A DNA stretch of 7,120 nt, taken from the NCBI GenBank assembly GCA_021800645.1, contig JAJYYT010000103.1:1-7120 (forward strand), in the 5' to 3' direction. Position numbers and translations under genes: made by a program. Position 1 is the stretch's first letter, and every line of letters begins with the position of its first letter. The notes under the pieces were generated by a model that did no database searches, was not told the DNA's origin, and worked only from the letters and a program-made list of their open reading frames with translations. This DNA comes from Actinomycetes bacterium (GTDB lineage Bacteria > Actinomycetota > Acidimicrobiia > Acidimicrobiales > RAAP-2). This document shows positions 1 through 5,989 of this stretch, piece after piece.

Positions 1-23
1 ATTGACGGATTTAGCGGATCCCC

Positions 24-500
24 ATGTGCCTACGCCTTTTCGGGCCCCGGCCACCTTCCAGCGTTCCTGCCTGGCACTTTGCTCGGCCGCGGGACCTCAA
101 ATGCCTACGAGCTCCGGAAGTCCGGACAGAGATCCAGCTGCGCGACCTGCACTGCTTCGGACGTCCGGTTCGACTCGTCCTCCGGAAGCGCTGGTGGCGG
201 TGCACGACGACGGGCTGTCTCAGAAAGACCTGGACCGAGAAGATCGCAGGCATCGTGGCGCGCCAGCTGCTCACGCACCGTGCTGGCGCTGAAGCCACCC
301 TCCAGGTCGGCCAGTTGTGCCGGTCGGTCCGCTCGGTCGCCGCCGAGTACGGGGTGGGGTGGGACACGCTCATGTCTGCCGGCGTCCGCCACGGCACGCC
401 CTTGTTCGAGGGCCCGAGAAGGGTCGGTCACGTCCGGGCGCTGGGCGTCGACGAGCACAGCTACCTGGCGGCCACGGTTCACCTGTGCGCCAGCTGCTGA
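24..500 (+). pseudogene. ISL3-family transposase, truncated remnant
   Basis: The frame gives 158 residues. Roughly residues 35-154 read like the front third of an ISL3-type transposase: an LRDL..FGRPVRLV segment, a WRC..C..KTWTE zinc-ribbon half, an AxEYGVGWDT helix-turn-helix stretch, and ALGVDE carrying the first Asp of the DDE triad (about residue 143). The match is from memory of the family. Full-length members are around 400 residues or more, so most of the catalytic core is missing: the frame stops at 500, about 15 residues after that Asp. The usual N-terminal CxxC half of the zinc finger is not visible in any frame, so the 5' end is also degraded and the ATG at 24 is probably not a real start. 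It cannot be an active transposase. It lies next to recombinase remains, which fits an insertion hot spot. Confidence 0.72.
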
Positions 501-529
501 TCGATTTCGGAGCTGACCTTCCGAAGGGA
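501..529. other. Short junction between transposase and recombinase remnants
   Basis: This is non-coding. It contains most of an imperfect hairpin, CTGA-CCTT-ccg-AAGG-(ga)-TCAG at 513-533, whose distal arm holds the stop codon of the neighbouring minus-strand fragment. No T run follows on either strand, so it is not a clear terminator. I cannot identify a terminal inverted repeat of an insertion sequence here. Confidence 0.3.
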
Positions 530-718
530 TCAGTGCAACAGCCCGGCGTGAGACCGAAGAAGTGACGGGAAGGGAGACAAGTGCTGACAGGCATCGGCCT
601 GGCGAGTGCTGTGATGGACCAGGTCGAGGTCACCGATCTCGAGGCCGATCGCGCCGCCCTGGCGCGCACCGGTCTCGAGGCGGAACCAGACGATCAGCAT
701 GTCGAGCTCGGGCACGAC
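530..718 (-). pseudogene. Tyrosine recombinase fragment (Arg-box region only)
   Basis: The reverse strand reads PELDMLIVWFRLETGARQGG, then AIGLEIGDLDL, before losing similarity. This resembles the segment around catalytic Arg I of tyrosine recombinases (family pattern ..LLLxFHLETGARRGGAL.LRLxDLDL..). A later SPFPSLLRSHAG may be the degraded equivalent of the QPVSxSLLxxLxxHA segment, but the REKxGK beta-hairpin between them is not recognisable. Both the N-terminal DNA-binding domain and the C-terminal HxxR/Tyr region are absent, so it is a remnant. It is in the same frame as, and directly follows, the stop codon of the neighbouring integrase. It is a different protein from that integrase, which has its own Arg box. 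A chance resemblance is possible because the fragment is short. Confidence 0.5.
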
Positions 719-2013
719 TCACATGCGCAGCAGCCGGGCGCGGCTTCGCTCGTCGGCGTCGGCGCCTGAGCGCACGTAGACGGCGTAGGTGAAGGCGACG
801 CTGTGGTGCCCGAGGGCCCGCGAGACGTCGGCCCAGTCGAACCCGGCGACGTCGTGCATCCACGACGCGGCGTGGTGGCGCAGCGAGTAGTTGCTGTGAC
901 GGGGCCGGAGGTCGGGGCCGAGGGAGCGCCTGGCGCCGGCGCGTCGGCGGACCTCGACGGTCTCCCAGCCGGCTCGCAGGCCTGCGTCGACGTGCAGCCG
1001 CCTGGTTGCGGACTCGGAGAGCGGGAGCCCCGGGCGGCGCGGGTCCTCGAACAAGAGCGCGTCGTCGGCAGCGCCGGCGGCGCGGCGCCGCGCGGACAGA
1101 ACGACCAGTCGCTCCATGTCCGAGGCCGGGACGAGGACCGGGCGGGTCTTGCCGTTCTTGGGGCGCTTGCGCAGCGGCTCGGCCACTCCCCGGGGCCACT
1201 CGAAGCTCCACTCCACGGCAATCTCGAGCTCCTTCGGCCGCAGGTCGTAGAGGCGAAGGGCATCGCGCTCGCCCGGCCGGAGCCCTGCGTGGGCGCCCAC
1301 GAGGGCACGCTCGGGCAGCCAGAAGATGCCCGTCGCTTGGGCCAGCTCCTCGTAGGCGAGCACGAGCTTTTCCACCGCGCCGAAGGAGGGCCGGTCCTCG
1401 GGGCGGACGTACTCGGGGCCCTGGGCCTGGACGGACGCCCCGCCGTGTACTTCACGCCCAGCATCGGGTTGTGCGCCGGCGGGATCCAGCGCTTCTCCCA
1501 GCCCAGGCTCACGAGCCCGCGCATGAGGGCGCCCAGGTCCTGGACGCTGGCAGGAGCGAGCCCCTAGACCCGGGCGGCCCGGAGCACCTCCCGGCATCCC
1601 TCCGAGCTCGCCGCCCAGTCCCGCACGGCGAGCGCGCCGATGACCGGGCGGATGCGGTAGTCGTAGCGACCCTGGCGCGTGTCGACGTAGCGGGTGCTGC
1701 AGCCGTCGTCGGCCCAGCGCCCGAGGCGGGCGTCGAAGAGGTCGTCGACCGTCGGCGTTCTGCCGGGCGGCCTCCCCGGCGCGCTCTTGGGCCGCTCGCC
1801 TCCGACCGGAGCGGCCAGCCGGGCGGTGCGCAGGTAGACGAGGGTCTCTTCGTAGAGCGAGAAGGCCTCGGTCTCGTCGGTCCGGCGGGGCTGGCAGCGG
1901 TCCTTGGTGAACGGGTCGGTGTAGTCGAGGCGGTACTTGGGTTTGGCGGGGGTGGGGCCGTAGAGGGTGCGGCCGACCTCCTTGTCGACCTTCACGGGCC
2001 GGCGGCGGCTCAT
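719..2013 (-). pseudogene. int: Tyrosine recombinase/integrase, interrupted by a TAG and a frameshift
   Basis: Site-specific recombinase of a phage or integrative element. The start is ATG at 2013-2011, preceded by AGGTG (2022-2018), and reads MSRRRPVKVDKEVGRTLYG. An N-terminal DNA-binding region continues to residue 149, where TAG (1566-1564) interrupts it. The same frame then resumes with GLAPASVQDLGALMRGL. At a GGGG run (1441-1438 on this strand) the frame shifts; adding one G joins VKYTA to GASVQAQGPEYVRPEDRP. The restored product is about 431 residues. The catalytic domain is well kept: Arg in GLRPGE (~246), Lys in NGKTRP (~289), YSLRHH with Arg ~379 (Tyr in place of the first His of the box), LGHHS (~403) and nucleophile Tyr in AVYVR (~413, codon 778-776). 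With both lesions no complete protein can be made. Sequencing error is the main alternative, chiefly for the homopolymer shift. Confidence 0.85.
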
Positions 2014-2372
2014 CGGGCACCTGCGCTTGCGCCCGGGCGCCGGCCCGGGCGTCCGGGGGCGGGCGGGGTGATGACGAGGGGTGCGGGCGGGGCCGGCTCG
2101 GCGACCGTCGAGCGCAGGGCGAAGCAGAGCTCCCAGGCCTCGAGGGCGGCGACCGGTTAGCGGTGCATGCCCGGGACGACGCTCTTTGGGAACGCCTCCA
2201 TGGCGCACAGCTCGATGGCCTTGGTCCGCCCGATGCGGTAGCGGGCCTGGACGCCGTCCAGGTCCAAGACGACCGGGACGGGGCCGGGCCCCTGGGCGGT
2301 GGAGGTGGTCGGTGCAGCGGTGCTGGGTGCGGTGGTGCCGGGTGCGGTGGGGCTCGTCGGTGACGGGTGCAT
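2010..2372 (-). pseudogene. xis: Excisionase-like DNA-binding protein, interrupted by TAA
   Basis: From ATG 2372-2370 this encodes a Pro/Thr/Ala-rich tail (about 33 residues), then a compact winged-helix/MerR-like domain: LDLDGVQARYRIGRTKA, CAMEAFPKSVV and PGMHR. A TAA at 2159-2157 follows. The same frame then continues with PVAALEAWELCFALRST and ends in TGA at 2012-2010. The pattern GMHR-x-P..ALEAWE is what AlpA/Xis-type proteins show across the wing and last helix, so TAA most likely replaces a Tyr codon (TAC, one base change). Restored length is about 120 residues. The restored stop overlaps the integrase start as ATGA, a usual xis-int coupling. In the present state the product would lose its last helix and the coupling is broken. 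Directionality factor or repressor are both possible roles. The start is uncertain, with no strong ribosome binding site. Confidence 0.7.
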
Positions 2373-2511
2373 GGGCGGCACGGTCCGAAGCCACAGAGGC
2401 TGCGCAGTCGCCTGGCGGCACCGCCCGTGCCCGCCCCGAGAAGTTGTGCCCTCGGCTTGTGCCCTTTTCGGGCACGCGGTCGGAAAAGCCCAGGTGTGGG
2501 ACGCTTGCGCC
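2373..2511. promoter_or_regulatory. Divergent intergenic region with repeated GTGCCC boxes
   Basis: This lies between the minus-strand xis start and the plus-strand exonuclease start and should hold both promoters. GTGCCC occurs at 2427-2432, 2446-2451 and 2459-2464, and its complement GGGCAC at 2470-2475. The last two form a perfect 6-base inverted repeat with a TTTTC spacer. The second and third boxes sit in identical 9-mers, TTGTGCCCT, 13 bases apart. I could not pick confident -35/-10 hexamers. The boxes could be an operator or simply reflect base composition. Confidence 0.4.
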
Positions 2512-3402
2512 ATGGAGGTCCACCTCGTCGACGGCACCTACGAGCTTTTCCGCCACTACTACGGCTCGGCGGCCGGGCGCGGGACGCCGTCAGGACGCGC
2601 CGCCACGCGGGGCGTGGTGACCACCGTGGTCTCGATGCTCGACGAGGGAGCGACGCATGTCGGCGTGGCGACCGACCATGTCGTCGAGTCGTTCCGCAAC
2701 GACCTGTGGCCGGGGTACAAGTCGGGGGAGAAGGTGCCTGCAGAGCTGCGCGGCCAGTTCGACATGCTCGAAGAAGCGCTCGACCTTCTCGGCGTGGCGG
2801 TGTGGCCGATGGTCGAGCTGGAGGCCGACGATGCGCTCGCTTCGGTCGCGGCCGCGGTGAGCGGGGACGAGCGCATCGGGCGTGTCCACATCTGCTCCCC
2901 GGACAAGGATCTCGCCCAGTGCGTCGTGGACGGAAAGGTCGTGCTCGTGGACCGGCGCCGCAGGCGGGTCATCGACGAGGAGGGGGTTGTCGCGAAGTAC
3001 GGCGTCCGACCGTGCTCCATCCCGGACTGGCTGGCGCTCGTCGGCGACGCGGCCGACGGCTTTCCCGGGATCAGGGGATGGGGCGCGCGCTCGGCCGCCG
3101 CGGTGCTCGCCCGTTACGGGCACCTGGAGGCGATCCCCCTCGACGTAAGGACATGGGATCCATCGGTGAGAGAAGCGGTCGCGCGTCCAGAGCGCCTCGC
3201 GAGCGAGCTGGCGGGAGCGAGGGAGCTTGCCGACCTCTTCAAGGTGCTCGCGACCCTGCGGGTCACAGATGGGCTGGTCAGCACGCCCGACGACCTGGCA
3301 TGGCACGGCCCGCGGCAGGGCTTCCAGGAGATCGCCGAGTCGATCGGCGCCCCCTCTTTGAGTGCGAGGGTGGCCGCGCTCGCGGCCCGCCTCGCCCCTT
3401 GA
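2512..3402 (+). CDS. Stand-alone 5'-3' exonuclease / flap endonuclease
   Basis: A 296-residue protein of the 5'-3' exonuclease (FEN, Pol I N-domain) family, metal-dependent nucleases that cut 5' flaps and degrade 5' ends in replication and repair. Metal ligands sit in the expected order: D7 in HLVDGTYELF, D55 in VATDH, E104-D106-D107 in ELEADDALAS, D131/D133 in SPDKDL, and D179/D182 in VGDAADGFPG. The H3TH segment follows (GIRGWGARSAAAVLARYG, about 186-203). The helical-arch basic segment is WPGYKSGEKVP (66-76). There is no polymerase domain, so this is the free-standing form common in actinobacteria. ATG 2512 is chosen because the family starts right at the first Asp strand; the frame is open further upstream but with no family-like sequence. 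An AGGTGTGGGA at 2491-2500 could serve as the ribosome binding site. It converges with the ligase gene, so it is in the same neighbourhood as the repair operon but not in it. Confidence 0.92.
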   Translation: MEVHLVDGTYELFRHYYGSAAGRGTPSGRAATRGVVTTVVSMLDEGATHVGVATDHVVESFRNDLWPGYKSGEKVPAELRGQFDMLEEALDLLGVAVWPMVELEADDALASVAAAVSGDERIGRVHICSPDKDLAQCVVDGKVVLVDRRRRRVIDEEGVVAKYGVRPCSIPDWLALVGDAADGFPGIRGWGARSAAAVLARYGHLEAIPLDVRTWDPSVREAVARPERLASELAGARELADLFKVLATLRVTDGLVSTPDDLAWHGPRQGFQEIAESIGAPSLSARVAALAARLAP

Positions 3403-3467
3403 TGCAGCGGCACAGATGCAGCGGCACAGGTGCAGCGGCACAGGTCCAGCGGCAGGTCCAGCGGCAC
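3401..3467. repeat. 14-base tandem repeat array between convergent genes
   Basis: There are five consecutive units: GATGCAGCGGCACA (3401-3414), the same again (3415-3428), GGTGCAGCGGCACA (3429-3442), GGTCCAGCGGCA (3443-3454) and GGTCCAGCGGCAC (3455-3467). The first two are identical. The third and later units change the first bases, and the fourth has lost two bases, so the array shows a gradient of divergence. It begins inside the exonuclease stop codon and ends 13 bases before the ligase stop. It fills almost the whole convergent gap. The units are not palindromic and I see no rho-independent terminator in the gap. Confidence 0.9.
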
Positions 3468-3480
3468 GGGGCAGCGACGT

Positions 3481-4551
3481 TCAGCTCCCGGCGCGAAAGA
3501 CCGTCGCGAGCTCCGCTGGGACCGGCGTCGCAAGCTGGTCGTACGTGCAGGAGGCCGGCTCGCGGTCGGGTCTCCAGCGCCTGAAGCTCGTTGCGTGCCG
3601 GAAGCGGTCGCGCTGGAGGTGGTCGTACGCGACCTCGCACACTCGCTCGACTCGCAACGCCTCCCAGGACAGGTCCTTCCCGGCGTTCCACCGGCTCTGC
3701 GCGCCGGGCATCCGGGTCCCCGCGCCTGCCTGTGCGCTGGTCCAGCCCCGCCATGGGTGCTCCTCCAGCGACCGGGCACGCAACGGCGCAAGCTCCTCGA
3801 CGAACGCCGCGCGGCGAGCTGCGCTGAAGCCGGACGCGACGCCGACGTGGTGGAGCAAACGATGTTCGTCGAAGAGCCCGAGCAAGAGCGAGCCGACGCC
3901 GCCATCCTTGTGCCAGCGGAAGCCGGCCACGGCGCAGTCCGCGGTTCTCTCGTGCTTCACTTTCAGCATCACCCGCTCGCCCTCCCGGTAGCGCAGGCTG
4001 GCTGCCTTGGCGACGACGCCGTCGAGCCCGGCACCTTCGAACCTGTCGAACCAGTCGGCGGCGACCGCCGGGTCGGTGGTGACCGGAGTGAGGTGCACGG
4101 GCGGCTCCGCGTCGGCGAGGAGGGATTCGAGCGCCGACCGCCGGCGCGTGTACGGCTCGTCACGGAGATCGCGCCCGTCGAGCGCGAGCAGGTCGAACGC
4201 GACAAACGCGCCTGGAGTCGTCTCGGAGAGGAGCTTCACCCGGGATGGCGCGGGGTGGATGCGCTGAGTCAGCGCGTCGAAGTCCAGGCCGTGGGGTCCT
4301 GCGACGACCAACTCCCCGTCGACCACCGCGGGCGCGGGGATCTCGCGGCGAAGTGGAAGGAGGAGCTCGGGGAAGTACCTCGTGAGCGGTCTCTCGTTGC
4401 GGCTCCCAAGCTCGACGGATTCGTCGTCGCGGAACACCACGCAGCGGAATCCGTCCCACTTCGGCTCGTAGGAGAGCCCTTCTTCGCGAGGCAATTCGCG
4501 GACGAGCTTTGCCAGCATCGGCGAGACGGGGGGCCGGACAGGAAGGCTCAC
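3481..4551 (-). CDS. ligC: ATP-dependent DNA ligase, LigC type
   Basis: A 356-residue ligase that seals nicks using ATP through a Lys-AMP intermediate. Nucleotidyltransferase motifs are in order: I, EPKWDGFR with catalytic K31; Ia, SRNERPLTRYFPEL (50-63); VDGEL with E80; III, FVAFDLLAL (116-124); IV, LDGVVAK (176-182, Asp where many ligases have Glu); V, LKVKHE (196-201). The C-terminal OB-fold ends with the motif VI region RHATSFRRWRPDREPASCTY (318-337). The length is that of stand-alone LigC, not multidomain LigD or ligase B. The GTG at 4551-4549 gives MSLPVRPPVSPMLAK, the usual family beginning; the frame is open upstream only by overlap with the polymerase gene. It begins 19 bases after the polymerase stop, with only a weak CAGG upstream, so translational coupling is likely. 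In mycobacteria, LigC works with a co-encoded primase-polymerase in excision repair and can act as a backup in end joining. Confidence 0.93.
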   Translation of the reverse strand: MSLPVRPPVSPMLAKLVRELPREEGLSYEPKWDGFRCVVFRDDESVELGSRNERPLTRYFPELLLPLRREIPAPAVVDGELVVAGPHGLDFDALTQRIHPAPSRVKLLSETTPGAFVAFDLLALDGRDLRDEPYTRRRSALESLLADAEPPVHLTPVTTDPAVAADWFDRFEGAGLDGVVAKAASLRYREGERVMLKVKHERTADCAVAGFRWHKDGGVGSLLLGLFDEHRLLHHVGVASGFSAARRAAFVEELAPLRARSLEEHPWRGWTSAQAGAGTRMPGAQSRWNAGKDLSWEALRVERVCEVAYDHLQRDRFRHATSFRRWRPDREPASCTYDQLATPVPAELATVFRAGS

Positions 4552-4570
4552 CGCGCGGCGCCTGAGGTCG

Positions 4571-5575
4571 TCACCGACGCTTGCGCGCCCTGCTCGGCGG
4601 CGTACGCGTCGGCTCGTCGGGAGCCTTGGGGTACTCGGGCGGCCACGGGGCGTCCGGCAGGCCCCGCGCACGATCGCCGGCTGCGAGCTCGAGCAGTGGG
4701 TCGAGCGATTGGGGATGCGACGCCATGGCTGCCCAGGGGTCCCCGCCCCGCAAGAGACGGTCTGGGACCGTGGAGAGGGTCAGCGCCTCGGGGTCCACGT
4801 CGTCGAGCTCGTCCCAGTACAAGGGCGTGGAGACCTGGCCGGTCGTCCGGGGCCTGACGAACCAGGCGCCGAAGACGGTCTTGTGCGGAGCATTCTGGTT
4901 GAAGTCGACGAAGACCCGCCTCCCGCGCTCCTCCTTCCACCACCTTGCGGTGACGAGGTGGGGGTGCCGGCGCTCCAGCTCCCTGGCGAGGGCGACCGCA
5001 GCCGCCCGCACCGTGGTCGAGTCCCAACGCGGTTGCAGGCGGACGTAGACGTGGATCCCGCGGCGGCCGGTCGTCTTGGGGTAGCCCGCGATGCCCAGCT
5101 CGTCCAAGAGCGCCCGAGTGTGCCGGGCGACCTGGCGCGCGTCGTCGAACCCGGTTCCGGGCTGCGGGTCGAGGTCGATCCTCAGCTCGTCCGCGTGGGC
5201 CGGGTCGTCCACGCGCAACGGCCAGAGATGGAGCCCCAGGCATCCCAGGTTCACGGCCCAGAGCACGTGTGCGATGTCCGCCACGACGAGCGCGTTCGAG
5301 CGCGTCCCGTTCGGCGTCGAGACGCTCGCCGTGCGCACCCATTCGGGTGCCCCCGGCGGAACGCGCTTTTGGAAGAACGACCTGCCGCCCGCGCCCTCGG
5401 GAAAGCGTTCGAGGAGCGCCGGTCGCCCACCCGCGGTGTGCACGAGCGCGTCGCCCACCGAGAGGTAGTACTCGACCAGGTCGCCCTTGGTCGCGCCGAG
5501 CGAAGGAAAGTAGATGCGGTCTGGGTTGGAGATCTGGACCCGGTGACCGGCCGCCTCGATGGACATGCTGCTCAT
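4571..5575 (-). CDS. LigD-like primase-polymerase (stand-alone PolDom / Prim-PolC type)
   Basis: A 334-residue archaeo-eukaryotic primase superfamily polymerase, matching the polymerase domain of LigD but free-standing. Such enzymes fill short gaps, prefer ribonucleotides and can extend mismatched ends. Visible motifs are: N-terminal ISNPDRIYFPSLGATKGDL (15-33); the VLWAVNLGCLGLHLWP segment (104-119); motif I, RIDLDP with D134/D136; motif II, TTGRRGIHVYVRL with H175 (Thr169 where the family more often has Ser); motif III, VFVDFNQNAPHKTV with D224. The C-terminal ~30 residues are Pro/Arg-rich and probably disordered. ATG 5575 is used because the NPDR.YFP block sits 10-20 residues inside, as in relatives; a second ATG nine bases downstream is also possible. 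An in-frame TGA lies 45 bases upstream, so the gene cannot extend far. First gene of an operon with the ligase. Confidence 0.92.
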   Translation of the reverse strand: MSSMSIEAAGHRVQISNPDRIYFPSLGATKGDLVEYYLSVGDALVHTAGGRPALLERFPEGAGGRSFFQKRVPPGAPEWVRTASVSTPNGTRSNALVVADIAHVLWAVNLGCLGLHLWPLRVDDPAHADELRIDLDPQPGTGFDDARQVARHTRALLDELGIAGYPKTTGRRGIHVYVRLQPRWDSTTVRAAAVALARELERRHPHLVTARWWKEERGRRVFVDFNQNAPHKTVFGAWFVRPRTTGQVSTPLYWDELDDVDPEALTLSTVPDRLLRGGDPWAAMASHPQSLDPLLELAAGDRARGLPDAPWPPEYPKAPDEPTRTPPSRARKRR

Positions 5576-5617
5576 GGCTGCAGATGGTCGGGCGCCGCCT
5601 GCTGGGTGCCGGTGCTC

Positions 5618-5692
5618 TCAGGTGCACCCGCCGCCCACGACGTCGCTCTCGGCTTCCGCGGGCTTGGGTGAGCCAATCAGCTCTTCGTCCAC
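5618..5692 (-). CDS. Possible 24-residue leader ORF ahead of the primase-polymerase
   Basis: A GTG at 5692-5690 is preceded by AAGGGAG with a 6-base spacer (the larger purine block GGAGGAAGGGAG covers 5710-5699). This is a better ribosome binding site than any near the polymerase start. The frame reads MDEELIGSPKPAEAESDVVG, then GGCT, and stops at TGA 5620-5618, 42 bases before the polymerase ATG and in the same frame. The peptide is acidic, with a Gly-Gly-Gly-Cys-Thr end. I do not recognise a family. It could be a translated leader, a small protein, or chance. The good ribosome binding site is the only support. Confidence 0.3.
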   Translation of the reverse strand: MDEELIGSPKPAEAESDVVGGGCT

Positions 5693-5866
5693 TGTCCGCT
5701 CCCTTCCTCCGAAGGCGTGGGGACCGGCCAGCCCCCAGGGCCTAGGGCCTCGTTGCCCGGACCTCAGTCTCTCGCGGCTCCACCCCTCGAGCCAAGGGCC
5801 TGCGGCGAGCGCCGAGCGTGCGATCCCCGCCGACCGATGATCGCCAACCTGGTTGTAACGTCGAGC
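5693..5866. other. Divergent intergenic region, polymerase operon / ftsH
   Basis: Non-coding region between the leftward repair operon and rightward ftsH; with the repeat array it spans close to 300 bases. It must contain promoters for both directions, but I cannot single out -35/-10 pairs with confidence. A CCTAGG core flanked by GGCC-like arms (around 5740-5752) is a weak inverted repeat. I saw no LexA-type GAAC..GTTC palindrome, so nothing visible shows SOS control of the repair operon. Confidence 0.45.
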
Positions 5867-5967
5867 ACGGCAAGCGGCGGCTCGCAACGGCAAGCGGCGG
5901 CTCGCCAACGGCAAGCGGCGGCTCGCCAACGGCCGGCGGCTCGCCAACGGCAAGCGGCGGCTCGCCG
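5867..5967 (+). repeat. ~21-base tandem repeat array with hairpins in the ftsH leader
   Basis: There are five units of consensus ACGGCAAGCGG/CGGCTCGCCA: 5867-5886 (one C missing), 5887-5907, 5908-5928, 5929-5946 (three bases shorter, CAAG region reduced) and 5947-5967 (last base G). Each full unit contains GGCG-GCT-CGCC, a small stem-loop; the shortened fourth unit keeps it, while the first has lost one base of the second arm. The array ends three bases before the ftsH ribosome binding site, so if transcribed it is part of the 5' leader. The 21-base period keeps frame, but it is not in frame with ftsH and no start with a ribosome binding site precedes it. Confidence 0.92.
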
Positions 5968-5970
5968 ACG

Positions 5971-5980
5971 AAGGAGGAGG
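5971..5980 (+). promoter_or_regulatory. Ribosome binding site of ftsH
   Basis: AAGGAGGAGG is a near-perfect Shine-Dalgarno sequence, with its last GGAGG nine bases before ATG 5990. It settles the start of ftsH, although another ATG-like codon (6061, different frame) lies downstream. Confidence 0.9.
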
Positions 5981-5989
5981 CACCCCTAG

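Noticed and set aside
513..533. Hairpin as a rho-independent terminator or insertion-sequence end
   Set aside because: The stem is short with a bulge, no T run follows, and no matching inverted repeat was seen elsewhere in the window.
1006..2160. Long plus-strand open frame across the integrase
   Set aside because: Its translation is Arg/Gly/Ala/Pro-rich low-complexity sequence antisense to a clear recombinase; it is a GC-driven shadow.
719..2372. Programmed recoding or an altered genetic code to explain the TAG, TAA and frameshift
   Set aside because: Neighbouring intact genes use TGA as an ordinary stop and no slippery site with a downstream structure is evident; ordinary mutation or sequencing error is simpler.
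3401..3467. Possible CRISPR-like or iteron array
   Set aside because: The units are directly adjacent with no unique spacers, and there is no Rep or Cas gene nearby.
3430..4857. 475-codon plus-strand open frame opposite the ligase
   Set aside because: It is antisense to all the ligase motifs and has no family-like sequence or ribosome binding site.
4709..5671. 320-codon plus-strand open frame opposite the polymerase
   Set aside because: It is antisense to the primase-polymerase motifs and compositionally typical of a shadow frame.
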